Positions 1 through 9,699 of a stretch of DNA of 64,000 bases are shown here, piece by piece. The stretch covers positions 239,404 through 303,403 of the forward strand of contig NZ_CANMTX010000006.1 of NCBI RefSeq assembly GCF_947500985.1. Reading direction: 5' to 3'. Each line of letters opens with the position of its first letter. The first letter of the stretch is position 1. The notes beneath the pieces are model-generated. The model worked only from the letters and a program-made list of their open reading frames with translations. It did no database searches and had not been told where the DNA came from. The DNA is from an uncultured Maribacter sp. (GTDB lineage Bacteria; Bacteroidota; Bacteroidia; Flavobacteriales; Flavobacteriaceae). Both the position numbers and the translations under genes were made by a program.

Positions 1-1690
1 CTAATGTTTTCGCCAACATATCACTTTGAGAAAAACTATCGCCAGGTACTTCTTGTTGGAAATCTGAAATCAATTGCTCCATTATCATTTGCACTTCGCT
101 TTCTACTACTAAAACAGGCACACCAGAAATCTCTACTCCATCTTCAGTTATTTCTCCGAATACAAAACCGACAGTACATAAATTCTCTTTTATCTCTTTT
201 AAGATATTTATTTCACTAGTAGAAAAAGATAAAGTCAATGGAAAAAGCAATTGTTGACTTACAGCTTCTTTTATAGTAATGTTCTTTAAGAAATTCTCGT
301 ATAGCACGCGTTGGTGCGCCCTACTTTGATTAATTACTACCATACCAGATTTTATGGTCGTAATAATATACTTTTTACGCATTTGAAAAGTAGTGGTCGT
401 ATAATCAAGTACTTCTCTTTCATCATCAAAAATACTACTAATTACAACCTCTGACTCAAATTCTAAATGGCTTGCTCCATTATCAACTGTATTCTCTAAA
501 CCCACATATAAATTCTCCCAACCGTCAACTTTTGGTTTTGAATAGCTACCACCTCCAGAATTTCCTTTAGACGGTTGCACAGTTTCAAAAGGGTTAAAAG
601 AAGAATCTACCACCACTTGAGGTATACCCACCTGTTTATTTTTATAGGAATACGGAGTATCTAAATTTTGATCTTGCTCAAAGTCTAGCGCAGGCACAAC
701 ATTAAATTGACCTAGACTATGCTTTACCGTAGATTTGAGCATTGCATACAATGTATGCTCGTCGTCAAACTTCACTTCCGTTTTCGTTGGGTGTATGTTT
801 ATATCAATAGTACCTGGATCAACCTCTAAATTCAAAAAATAACCCGGATGTGTACCCGGACGAATTAATCCTTCAAAAGCACCCAATATGGCATGATGCA
901 AATACGGACTCTTAATAAACCTATTATTGGCAAAGAAAAATTGCTCTCCCCTACTCTTTTTAGCGAACTCAGGTTTTTGAATATACCCTGAAATTTTTAC
1001 TACATGAGTTTCCTCTTCAACGGGTACAAGCTTCTCATCGGTCTTTCTACCAAAAATATGTACAATACGTTTTCTAAAATCGGTATCTGGTAACTGAAAT
1101 ACATCGCTACCGTTATTATAAAAGTTAAATGCTACTTGCGGATGCGCTAATGAGATCCTATGAAACTCATCTGCTATATGTCGATATTCGACTTGATCAG
1201 ATTTTAAAAAATTACGTCTAGCAGGAATATTAAAAAACAGATTCTTTACTAACATTGAAGTTCCCTTGGGGGCAACAACAACTTCTTGGGTTACTATTTT
1301 ACTGCCTTCAATTTTAATTTTAGTACCAATCTCGTCATCTTCAGTTTTGGTAAGCATTTCTACATGTGCAATTGCAGCAATAGATGCTAGTGCCTCTCCC
1401 CTAAAACCTTTGGTATTTAAATTGAACAAATCTTCTGCCTTTTGAATTTTAGATGTGGCATGCCGCTCAAAGCTTAAACGAGCATCTGTACCGCTCATGC
1501 CCTTACCGTTGTCAACTACTTGAATTAGTGTTTTACCACCATCTTTTATGATAAGTTGAATTTCGGTAGCACCCGCATCAATGGCATTCTCCATTAATTC
1601 TTTTACCACAGAAGATGGGCGTTGCACCACTTCACCAGCAGCTATTTGGTTTGCTACATGGTCAGGTAATAATCTAATAATATCTGCCAT
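1..1690 (-). CDS. mutL: DNA mismatch repair protein MutL (C-terminal part runs off the window start)
   Basis: Reverse-strand translation from CAT at 1688-1690 reads MADIIRLLPDHVANQIAAGEVVQRPSSVVKELMENAIDAGATEIQL...GFRGEALASIAA, the MutL GHKL ATPase motifs. Confidence 0.95.
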   Translation of the reverse strand, partial: MADIIRLLPDHVANQIAAGEVVQRPSSVVKELMENAIDAGATEIQLIIKDGGKTLIQVVDNGKGMSGTDARLSFERHATSKIQKAEDLFNLNTKGFRGEALASIAAIAHVEMLTKTEDDEIGTKIKIEGSKIVTQEVVVAPKGTSMLVKNLFFNIPARRNFLKSDQVEYRHIADEFHRISLAHPQVAFNFYNNGSDVFQLPDTDFRKRIVHIFGRKTDEKLVPVEEETHVVKISGYIQKPEFAKKSRGEQFFFANNRFIKSPYLHHAILGAFEGLIRPGTHPGYFLNLEVDPGTIDINIHPTKTEVKFDDEHTLYAMLKSTVKHSLGQFNVVPALDFEQDQNLDTPYSYKNKQVGIPQVVVDSSFNPFETVQPSKGNSGGGSYSKPKVDGWENLYVGLENTVDNGASHLEFESEVVISSIFDDEREVLDYTTTTFQMRKKYIITTIKSGMVVINQSRAHQRVLYENFLKNITIKEAVSQQLLFPLTLSFSTSEINILKEIKENLCTVGFVFGEITEDGVEISGVPVLVVESEVQMIMEQLISDFQQEVPGDSFSQSDMLAKTL

Positions 1691-1983
1691 TATGAAGTAA
1701 AGAAAATTGTGAGGTCAAAATCGATTATGTAAAGAAAAATAAGAAGCAATACCGCAATAATAATTACCATTCTAATTTTTAAATTGCGATCTCCTTGTCT
1801 TTTGGTATCTTCTATAGCACTATTAATCTTTCTTTTTAATCCTCGAGATGTATTTAACGTACTACGAAATTGGTCGAATTTAGGTTCCATTTTAAACGGA
1901 TTCCCTTTTCCTTTGCCATCATAATACCTAGGATTGTATTCAAATGACCTATTTTTTCGTAACCGCGTTATTTTGCTCAACAT
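1690..1983 (-). CDS. small hypothetical protein with one C-terminal TM helix (start MLSKITRLRK preferred over the longer ORF)
   Basis: ORF abutting mutL; hydrophobic C-terminus VIIIAVLLLIFLYIIDF. Confidence 0.65.
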   Translation of the reverse strand: MLSKITRLRKNRSFEYNPRYYDGKGKGNPFKMEPKFDQFRSTLNTSRGLKRKINSAIEDTKRQGDRNLKIRMVIIIAVLLLIFLYIIDFDLTIFFTS

Positions 1984-2111
1984 CCCCATAACCTCAAAGT
2001 TACTTAAAATAGAAAAATAGGGCATGTTACCAATGCCAAAATTTGTTAACATCTTACGATACTAACCTAATACACTAAACTTATAAGAAAATAGAGCTAT
2101 AAAAAAGACTA

Positions 2112-2594
2112 CTAACTACCTAAAATTGCCATTTTAATAGCAGCAATAGCGGCTTCAGTACCTTTATTACCATGCTTACCACCACTGCGATCTATGGCTT
2201 GTTGCATGTTATTATCTGTAAGAACACAAAATATAACAGGCACATTTGTAGTGATATTCAAGTCTTTAATACCTTGAGCCGTAGCATCACAAACAAAATC
2301 AAAATGTTTGGTCTCGCCTTGTATTACACTACCAATAGCAATTACGGCATCAACCTTATGGCTATTAATCATTTTTTTTGAACCAAAAGTAAGTTCAAAA
2401 CTACCAGGAACGTTCCATCTTATAATATCAGATTCGTCCGCTCCACAATCAATTAATGCTTCAATTGCTCCTGAATACAAACCCTCTGTTATTTCTGAAT
2501 TCCATTCAGAAACAACAATCCCAAACCGAAGTCCGTTCGCGTTTGGGATTGTTGCCTTATCGTAAATCGATAAATTTCTATTTACTGTAGCCAT
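2112..2594 (-). CDS. ribH: 6,7-dimethyl-8-ribityllumazine synthase
   Basis: FGIVVSEWNSEITEGLYSGA, VPGSFEL, IGSVIQGETKHFDFV, GGKHGNKGTEAA are RibH motifs. Confidence 0.95.
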   Translation of the reverse strand: MATVNRNLSIYDKATIPNANGLRFGIVVSEWNSEITEGLYSGAIEALIDCGADESDIIRWNVPGSFELTFGSKKMINSHKVDAVIAIGSVIQGETKHFDFVCDATAQGIKDLNITTNVPVIFCVLTDNNMQQAIDRSGGKHGNKGTEAAIAAIKMAILGS

Positions 2595-3361
2595 TACTCA
2601 CCACTTTTAGCCATACCTATAAAAGCATCTATAGAATTGGCGTTTTCTGATTTTGGAAACTCGTCTTTTATTTTCTGAAAAAAGCCTAAAGCTTTATCCT
2701 TATCTCCCATTTCTAAAGCAGTAACACCTGCTTTATATAAAAATTTAGGAGCAGTATATTCGTTACCACTATGCTTTACAGCAGCTTCATAATAACCTAA
2801 AGCATCTGAAGCTTGGTCTAATTGCATAAAAGCATCACCCAAACCACCTTTTGCCAAAGCACCTAAAACAGCATCATCAGAGCTAAAATCCTCTAAATAG
2901 GTAATGGCTTCTTGGTATTTGTTCATATTCAAATATGCCATACCTGCGCTATAATTTGCAAGGTTAGCAGCTTTGGTACCATTGTATTCTTCAATAATAT
3001 CTAAAAAACCATATTTACCTTCAGCGCCTTCTAATGCCAACGTAAACAATGAATCTTTTGCAGTTGTAGCAACCAATGCTTGGTCGAAATATTGTTGTGG
3101 GTAGTACATCTCATTCGCTGCACTAGCCTCTTTCGGTTTCTCTACGAATTGGTCATAAGCTAAATAGCCTAAAACACTGATAGCAATAACACCAATGACA
3201 CCTAATATGATATTCTGATTTTTAGAAACCCACTCTTCTGATCTAGAAGCGCCTTCATCTAAAGAACTAAAAACCTCAGCCGTTGTGCTTTCCTGTTCGT
3301 CAAACTCTTGCTGTTCAGCTTTCGTTTCAGGTTTATATCCTCTTTTCTTATATGTTGCCAT
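2594..3361 (-). CDS. TPR-containing, single-TM membrane-anchored protein
   Basis: N-terminal TM IILGVIGVIAISVLGYLAY followed by TPR-like repeats (GDAFMQLDQASDALGYYEAAVKH). Confidence 0.8.
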   Translation of the reverse strand: MATYKKRGYKPETKAEQQEFDEQESTTAEVFSSLDEGASRSEEWVSKNQNIILGVIGVIAISVLGYLAYDQFVEKPKEASAANEMYYPQQYFDQALVATTAKDSLFTLALEGAEGKYGFLDIIEEYNGTKAANLANYSAGMAYLNMNKYQEAITYLEDFSSDDAVLGALAKGGLGDAFMQLDQASDALGYYEAAVKHSGNEYTAPKFLYKAGVTALEMGDKDKALGFFQKIKDEFPKSENANSIDAFIGMAKSGE

Positions 3362-3484
3362 CTTTAAATTTATTGGTCGCGCAAAAATAATGGTTTTATT
3401 GAAATCGCAAAGTGTATTTATTCGTTATTTTTGGATATTTTAAGTGAGTATACATTCTTCCAAATTTAAAATCCGATTTTATTA

Positions 3485-4564
3485 ATGCTTCTGAGACAAT
3501 TATCATTGATTAATTACAAAAATTTTGAGTCAAAAGAACTGACTTTCGATGCTAAAATAAATTGTATTGTAGGTGATAACGGAATTGGAAAAACAAACAT
3601 TCTTGACGCTATCTATCATTTGTCATTTGGCAAGAGTTATTTTAACCCGGTATCATCTCAAAACATTCGTCACGGATCAGATTTTTTTGTGATTGACGGT
3701 ACTTTTGAAAAAGAAGGTAGAGAAGAAAAAATTGTTTGTAGTCTTAAAAAGAATAACAAGAAGATTATTAAACGTAACGGAAAAGCATATGACCGCTTTG
3801 CCGACCATATAGGTCTTCTACCCTTGGTAATAATTTCCCCAGCAGATAGAGACCTTATTATAGAAGGTAGTGATACCCGTAGAAAATTCATTGATGGTGT
3901 TATCTCTCAATCAGACAAAAGCTATTTACAAAACCTTATCAACTATAATAAGGTAGTTTCTCAGAGAAATGCACTTTTAAAGTATTTCGCAGCCAACAGA
4001 ACATTTAATAAAGACACTTTAGCGGTCTATAACGAACAGATGAACACCTATGGCACCGAAATATTTAAAAAGAGAACATCATTCTTAGAAGCTTTTATTC
4101 CTATTTTTCAAGAACAATATAAATCTATCACAGGCAACACAGAAGATGTTTCCCTTTCTTACGATAGCAAATTGAAAGATTATGACCTGAGTACGCTTTT
4201 AAATAAAAATTTAGATAAAGACCGCGCGCTACAATATACCAGCGTTGGTGTTCATAAAGATGACCTTAGCTTTGAAATTAGCAATTACCCTATAAAGAAA
4301 TTTGGTAGTCAGGGGCAGCAAAAATCTTTTTTGATAGCCTTAAAATTCGCTCAATTTCATTTTATGAAATCGCAAAGTGGCACTACGCCAATATTAATTT
4401 TAGATGATATTTTTGATAAGTTGGATGAGCATCGTGTATCTCATATTATAACTCTGGTAAATGATGAGAATTTCGGACAAATTTTTATTAGTGACACACA
4501 TGCAGATAGAACTGAAAGTGTTGTTAAAAAAATTCATCAATCATATAAAATCTTTAAATTGTAG
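3485..4564 (+). CDS. recF: DNA replication/repair protein RecF
   Basis: Walker [42 protein letters not shown] signature; [11 protein letters not shown]. Confidence 0.95.
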   Translation: MLLRQLSLINYKNFESKELTFDAKINCIVGDNGIGKTNILDAIYHLSFGKSYFNPVSSQNIRHGSDFFVIDGTFEKEGREEKIVCSLKKNNKKIIKRNGKAYDRFADHIGLLPLVIISPADRDLIIEGSDTRRKFIDGVISQSDKSYLQNLINYNKVVSQRNALLKYFAANRTFNKDTLAVYNEQMNTYGTEIFKKRTSFLEAFIPIFQEQYKSITGNTEDVSLSYDSKLKDYDLSTLLNKNLDKDRALQYTSVGVHKDDLSFEISNYPIKKFGSQGQQKSFLIALKFAQFHFMKSQSGTTPILILDDIFDKLDEHRVSHIITLVNDENFGQIFISDTHADRTESVVKKIHQSYKIFKL

Positions 4565-4983
4565 TGATGAAAAAATTACTTATTATTTGCTTCCTAATTC
4601 TTGCTTCATGTAGTTCTAAAGTTGATAAAAATCAATTACACCTATTAAATGGCTATTGGGAAATAAAAGAAGTTACCTTTAAATACGGAGCAAAAAAAGA
4701 GTATTCCATAAATAGTACGGTAGACTATATAAAACTAGATTCTTTAACAGGATTTCGAAAAAAAGTAGTCCCAAAATTCAATGGTACATTTGAAACGTCT
4801 AATGATGCAGAACCTTTTCATATTAGCATATCTAACGATTCTATTTTTATGAGTTACACCAATAATTCTAATACTTGGGAAGAAGTCTTGACCAAACTAA
4901 CAGAGGATAGTTTCTCGGTAAAAAACAAAGAAGGACTTACCTATGAATATAACAGATTTGAACCTATAAACATAACCCCATAA
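4564..4983 (+). CDS. hypothetical lipoprotein
   Basis: Lipobox LIICFLILASCSSK; overlaps recF stop. Confidence 0.75.
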   Translation: MMKKLLIICFLILASCSSKVDKNQLHLLNGYWEIKEVTFKYGAKKEYSINSTVDYIKLDSLTGFRKKVVPKFNGTFETSNDAEPFHISISNDSIFMSYTNNSNTWEEVLTKLTEDSFSVKNKEGLTYEYNRFEPINITP

Positions 4984-5279
4984 TGGCAAGCAGAGGCAAC
5001 GATAATACTTCAATGAAAGATGCACTTTCTGCATTTATTCAGAAAAATAAATTAGAAAAAGGAATAGATAAAGTAGATGCAAGAACTGCATGGGCTAAAC
5101 TTATGGGTAACGGTGTTAATAATTACACTACAGAAATTGAATTAAAATTCGGTACGCTTTACGTAGCATTAAGCTCTTCTGTATTACGCGATGAATTAAG
5201 CATGGGCAAATCGAAAATAATTCGCATGCTCAATGAAGAAATTGGAAAAGAAGTCGTAAAAAAATTAGTACTTAGATAG
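4983..5279 (+). CDS. DUF721 (DciA-like) protein
   Basis: 98 aa, AWAKLMGNGVNNYTTEIELKFGTLYVALSSSVLRDELSMGKSKIIRMLNEEIG typical of DUF721. Confidence 0.8.
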   Translation: MASRGNDNTSMKDALSAFIQKNKLEKGIDKVDARTAWAKLMGNGVNNYTTEIELKFGTLYVALSSSVLRDELSMGKSKIIRMLNEEIGKEVVKKLVLR

Positions 5280-5307
5280 CCGTTAGTTGTTGGAAAATAC
5301 TATATAA

Positions 5308-5338
5308 AAAAAGCCAGTTCTTTCGAACTGGCTTTTTT
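5308..5338. terminator. bidirectional rho-independent terminator
   Basis: AAAAAGCCAGTTC-TTTC-GAACTGGCTTTTTT. Confidence 0.85.
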
Positions 5339-5355
5339 AAATTCTATAATTTGTC

Positions 5356-5775
5356 TTAGTAAATTTCTCTACCAGAAAAATGGAATGAACCTTCAATAGC
5401 TGCATTCTCATCACTATCAGAACCATGTACTGCATTCTCACCAATACTAGTAGCAAACATTTTACGAATAGTACCTTCAGCTGCATCTGCAGGGTTAGTA
5501 GCACCGATCAATGCTCTAAAATCTTCAACAGCATTTTCTTTTTCTAAGATAGCTGCTACAATTGTACCGCTTGTCATGAATTCAACTAATTCACCAAAGA
5601 AAGGACGCTCTCTATGTACACCATAAAATTCTTGTGCATCTCTTAAGCTCAATTGTGTATATTTCATTGCTACGATTTTAAAACCAGCAGCAGTAATTTT
5701 TTCTAAAATAGCCCCAATATGTCCGTTTTTAACAGCATCTGGTTTAATCATTGTAAACGTTCTATTCGTACTCAT
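5356..5775 (-). CDS. ndk: nucleoside diphosphate kinase
   Basis: [29 protein letters not shown] active-site His motif. Confidence 0.97.
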   Translation of the reverse strand: MSTNRTFTMIKPDAVKNGHIGAILEKITAAGFKIVAMKYTQLSLRDAQEFYGVHRERPFFGELVEFMTSGTIVAAILEKENAVEDFRALIGATNPADAAEGTIRKMFATSIGENAVHGSDSDENAAIEGSFHFSGREIY

Positions 5776-5820
5776 ATCTTAATTTTTGCGCAAAAATACG
5801 TTTTTCCACATATCTCACAA

Positions 5821-6849
5821 CTATTCGTAGACTTGTTCTAATTTCTCTAACACTATTCCGTTATCTCCAACTATTTTAAAATCAACCTTTTTGGCGTCAA
5901 AATCAAACTCTAAAATTCCGAAACTTTCTGTAAAAACAACTTCCCCTACTCTATATTTATTAGGCTCACCGGTAAATCCTCTATAAGCATGTGTTAGTCC
6001 GCTACTCGTAAAATCTATTAACGGATAGTTCATACCATTAATTTCTCTCTTTGAAAATTCAGAAATATGTCGATCACCAGATAATACAATTACTCCCGCC
6101 GCATTAGAATCTGCAATTACCTTCGCCAATTTATCAACCTCATGCGGGAAATTACCCCAAGCTTCAAATCCGTGTTCATCAGACAGGTATTGAACACTAC
6201 TTACAATAATATTAAAATCAGATTTTGATGTATTCAGTTCATTTTCTAACCATGCCCACTGCACGTCACCTAACATAGTACCGTCGCCATATGCATTTGG
6301 TTTAACTCTTTTAGAGGTTTCAGTATCAGGCGTCAATTTTGTTCTAAAATAACGTGTATCAAGTATGATAAAATTAATAGAATGACCATTTACTTCATAT
6401 TTCTTAGAATTATAAACCCCTTTACGTTTTCTTAGCGGACTATCATCTGGAACATTCATAAAATTCAAAAACTCTTGCTGACTGGCATCTTTGGCTTCAA
6501 ATTCTACTCCGCCATCATTTAGACCATAATCATGATCATCCCAAGTACCTAAAATATCAGTGGTTTCTACTAGCTTTTTATATTTAGATTGCTCATTCTG
6601 CTTATTATACATGGCTCTTAAAGCAACCATATCATCAGTATCCGCATAAATATTATCGCCGCCCCACACCCATACATCTGGCTTGGTATTTAAAATATCA
6701 TCCCACAAAAGATTGGGTAAATCAATTCTATTGCAAGAACCAAAAGCTAAAACAAAATCGCTGTTTGTAGCTTTATTATCAACTTGTTTTTTGCTCGACG
6801 AACATGACGCTAAAAGAAGCGCGCAAATAAAAAAGTATGTAATTTTCAT
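5821..6849 (-). CDS. alkaline phosphatase D (PhoD)-like metallophosphatase, lipoprotein
   Basis: Lipobox; FGSCNR, WGGDNIYAD, GTWDDHDYGLND, LSGDRHISEF. Confidence 0.88.
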   Translation of the reverse strand: MKITYFFICALLLASCSSSKKQVDNKATNSDFVLAFGSCNRIDLPNLLWDDILNTKPDVWVWGGDNIYADTDDMVALRAMYNKQNEQSKYKKLVETTDILGTWDDHDYGLNDGGVEFEAKDASQQEFLNFMNVPDDSPLRKRKGVYNSKKYEVNGHSINFIILDTRYFRTKLTPDTETSKRVKPNAYGDGTMLGDVQWAWLENELNTSKSDFNIIVSSVQYLSDEHGFEAWGNFPHEVDKLAKVIADSNAAGVIVLSGDRHISEFSKREINGMNYPLIDFTSSGLTHAYRGFTGEPNKYRVGEVVFTESFGILEFDFDAKKVDFKIVGDNGIVLEKLEQVYE

Positions 6850-6911
6850 ATGAGATAGTTAAGTCTGGGTAAAATTAAGGCTTTCGCTTTAAAGCCTATA
6901 TTATTAAATTG

Positions 6912-6919
6912 TATCTTTG
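6912..6919 (+). promoter_or_regulatory. candidate Bacteroidetes -7 box TATCTTTG upstream of the DHH phosphoesterase gene
   Basis: Matches TAnnTTTG, 5 nt before ATG 6925; no clear TTG -33 box at canonical spacing. Confidence 0.4.
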
Positions 6920-6924
6920 CCGCC

Positions 6925-7941
6925 ATGAATTTAGAGCACCTAAACGAGCTTAAAAAGCTACTTTCTTCACCAAAGAAAATAGCCATTATCCCACATAAGA
7001 ATCCTGATGGAGATGCCATTGGATCAACATTGGCACTTTGGCATTATTTAGTTAATACCGGTCATACAGCTAGTATTGTTGCACCAAACGACTATCCGAA
7101 GTTTTTAAAATGGATGCCAGGCTCAGATAAAATTTTGAATTTTGAAAAAGAAAATTTACAATCCAAATCATGCATTAATAAGGCAGATATTATATTCACT
7201 TTAGACTTTAACCACCTTGGGCGTGTTGGTCAAATGAGCGATATACTAGAATCTGCAAAGGCAACCTTTGTAATGGTAGACCATCACCAAGAGCCATCAG
7301 ATTATGCTAAAATCATGTACTCAGATGTAAAAATGAGTTCTACTTGCGAAATGGTATATGTACTGATCAATCAATTAGGTGATGAGAACAGTATTACTCC
7401 AGAAATGGCTAATTGCATATATACCGGTATTATGACAGACACCGGTTCTTTTAAATTTGCAGCTACTACAAGTAATACGCATAGAGTTATTGCCGAACTT
7501 ATGGATAAAGGTGCTGAAGGAACAGAAATTCATCACCGCATTTATGACACTAATTCTCCTAGTAGATTACATTTATTAGGTTGCGCATTAAAGAATATGG
7601 TCATATTAGAAGAATATTCTACGGCATATATTACAATGAGTCAAGACGAATTAGACACCTATAACTATCAAAAAGGAGACACCGAAGGTTTTGTAAACTA
7701 CGGCTTAACTTTAGATGGTATTAAATTTGCAGTCATATTCATAGAAAATAAAGAAGAAGGTATTTATAAAATATCTTTTAGATCAGTCGGAGAGTTTTCG
7801 GTAAATGATTTCGCAAGAAAACATTTTAGCGGCGGCGGACATACAAATGCTGCAGGCGGAAAAAGTGATGATAATTTAGAAGAAACCATTTCAAAATTTA
7901 CTTCGCTTCTACCTTTATATAAGAATCAATTACAATCATGA
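6925..7941 (+). CDS. DHH/DHHA1 phosphoesterase (NrnA-like oligoribonuclease/pAp phosphatase)
   Basis: IIPHKNPDGDAIGSTLAL, TLDFNHLGRVG, MVDHHQEP, FSGGGHTNAAGG. Confidence 0.9.
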   Translation: MNLEHLNELKKLLSSPKKIAIIPHKNPDGDAIGSTLALWHYLVNTGHTASIVAPNDYPKFLKWMPGSDKILNFEKENLQSKSCINKADIIFTLDFNHLGRVGQMSDILESAKATFVMVDHHQEPSDYAKIMYSDVKMSSTCEMVYVLINQLGDENSITPEMANCIYTGIMTDTGSFKFAATTSNTHRVIAELMDKGAEGTEIHHRIYDTNSPSRLHLLGCALKNMVILEEYSTAYITMSQDELDTYNYQKGDTEGFVNYGLTLDGIKFAVIFIENKEEGIYKISFRSVGEFSVNDFARKHFSGGGHTNAAGGKSDDNLEETISKFTSLLPLYKNQLQS

Positions 7942-8489
7942 GATTAGTTTCATTTCTATTTTTAGTCATATTGGTAATAGCCTGTGATGGACCTGAACCC
8001 AGAAAACCGATCCAAACAAAAAGCGGTAGTTTCTTTAAGGCGTCTATAGAGCGAAGCCGAAAACTACTTGAAGCCGAAGAAAATAAAATTCAAGAAATTA
8101 TCAAGTTAGATTCTTTAAAACACTACTCGCACAGTAATTCTGGATCATGGTATCATTATTTAACAGTTAATGAAGAAGGTGACTATAAACCTAAAACAGG
8201 CGATTTAGTAGCATTCAGCTATGATATATTAACTCTGGACAACGACACAATCTACTCAAAAGAAGAAATTGGTGTTGTTACCTACAAAGTTGATAAGCAA
8301 GAGTTATTCTTAGGTCTTAGGGATGCTGTTAAAATGTTAAAGGAAAATGAGCGCGCTACATTTCTTTTTCCATCATCAATTGCCTTTGGTTACCATGGCG
8401 ATGAAAATAAAATAGGAAGCAATGTGCCTATAAAATCTACAATTACAATTTTACAAATAGAAAAACAACAAGACAACACAGTAAATTAA
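7938..8489 (+). CDS. gldI: gliding motility-associated FKBP-type peptidyl-prolyl isomerase GldI-like lipoprotein
   Basis: Lipobox LVIACDG; FKBP domain with LGLRDAVKMLKENERATFLFPSSIAFGYHG; 4-nt overlap with upstream gene. Confidence 0.8.
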   Translation: MRLVSFLFLVILVIACDGPEPRKPIQTKSGSFFKASIERSRKLLEAEENKIQEIIKLDSLKHYSHSNSGSWYHYLTVNEEGDYKPKTGDLVAFSYDILTLDNDTIYSKEEIGVVTYKVDKQELFLGLRDAVKMLKENERATFLFPSSIAFGYHGDENKIGSNVPIKSTITILQIEKQQDNTVN

Positions 8490-8490
8490 A

Positions 8491-9639
8491 ATGACCATTA
8501 TGATTAAAAAAATGTACTTGCTTGCAGTTATAACCTTAGTTTTAGCCAGCTGCAAAACCGGCAAAAGAGCTGATTTAGGAGACGGTTTGTTTGCCGACAT
8601 CAAAACATCTAAAGGCGATATTATAGTTCGTCTAGAACAAGATAAAACTCCTGTTACAGTTGCTAACTTTATTTCTTTAGCAGAAGGAACAAATACTTTT
8701 GTTAGCGAAGAATACAAAGGCAAAAAATATTATGACGGACTAACATTTCACAGAATTATGAAAGATTTCATGATTCAAGGTGGTGATCCATTAGGTCAAG
8801 GAACAGGAAACCCAGGTTATAAGTTCATGGATGAATTCAATGATTCATTAGTTCATGACAAAAAGGGTATTCTTTCAATGGCCAATTCTGGTCCAACAAC
8901 TAACGGTAGCCAGTTTTTCATCACACATAAAGAGACACCTTGGTTAAATAACAAGCACACCGTTTTCGGTGAGGTTGTAGAAGGTATGGATGTTGTTGAT
9001 TCTATTGCAAATATTGCAGTAGGTGCTGGCAATAAGCCGGTAGAACCAGTTTTAATGAATACTGTAGAAATCATTAGAAACGGAAAAGAAGCACGTAAGT
9101 TCGATGCTGTTCAAATTATGACAGATTATTTTGATGGTGAAGAAGATAGACTTGCTGCCATTGAAAAAGAAAAAGCTGAAAAATTAGCTGAAGTTCAAAA
9201 AATAAAAGCTGAGTTTGCTTCTACTACCGAAGCTCAAAAAGCAAAAGCTCAGACTTTACCTTCTGGTCTTAAAGTTTTAACCTTAGAAAGCGGTAGTGGT
9301 GAAAAACCAAAGGTTGGTCAGAAAGTTAATGTGATGTACGCTGGTTATTTAATGGACGGTACATTGTTCGATAGTAACTACGAAGAAATTGCTCAAAAAT
9401 ATGGTATGTTCGATATTAAAAGACAGCAAGGTGGTGGTTATATGCCAGTACCAATGGACTATTCTCCTGAATCTCGTTTAATTGCAGGATTTAGAGAAGG
9501 ACTTTTAACAATGAAAGTTGGCGATAAAGTTCGTTTGTTCATCCCTTCTCATTTAGGATATGGACCACAAGGTGGCGGTCCAATTCCACCAGATGCAGAT
9601 TTAGTATTTGATTTAGAAATTACGGGAATAACCCAATAA
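8491..9639 (+). CDS. two-domain peptidyl-prolyl isomerase: cyclophilin domain fused to FKBP domain
   Basis: Cyclophilin FHRIMKDFMIQGGDPLGQGTGNPGY...SQFFITHKETPWLNNKHTVFGEVVEGMDVVD; FKBP GQKVNVMYAGYLMDGTLFDSNYE...HLGYGPQGGGPIPPDADLVFDLEI; ATG at 8491 with lipobox LVLASCK. Confidence 0.93.
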   Translation: MTIMIKKMYLLAVITLVLASCKTGKRADLGDGLFADIKTSKGDIIVRLEQDKTPVTVANFISLAEGTNTFVSEEYKGKKYYDGLTFHRIMKDFMIQGGDPLGQGTGNPGYKFMDEFNDSLVHDKKGILSMANSGPTTNGSQFFITHKETPWLNNKHTVFGEVVEGMDVVDSIANIAVGAGNKPVEPVLMNTVEIIRNGKEARKFDAVQIMTDYFDGEEDRLAAIEKEKAEKLAEVQKIKAEFASTTEAQKAKAQTLPSGLKVLTLESGSGEKPKVGQKVNVMYAGYLMDGTLFDSNYEEIAQKYGMFDIKRQQGGGYMPVPMDYSPESRLIAGFREGLLTMKVGDKVRLFIPSHLGYGPQGGGPIPPDADLVFDLEITGITQ

Positions 9640-9650
9640 AAATAACAAAT

Positions 9651-9687
9651 AAAAAAGCCCTTTAGTTTTCACTAAAGGGCTTTTTTT
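9651..9687. terminator. bidirectional rho-independent terminator
   Basis: AAAAAAGCCCTTTAGT-TTTC-ACTAAAGGGCTTTTTTT. Confidence 0.85.
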
Positions 9688-9699
9688 ATACCTATAATT

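Noticed and set aside
4-219. 71-aa plus-strand ORF at the window start
   Set aside because: Lies antisense inside mutL with no recognisable protein features; one of many AT-rich shadow ORFs.
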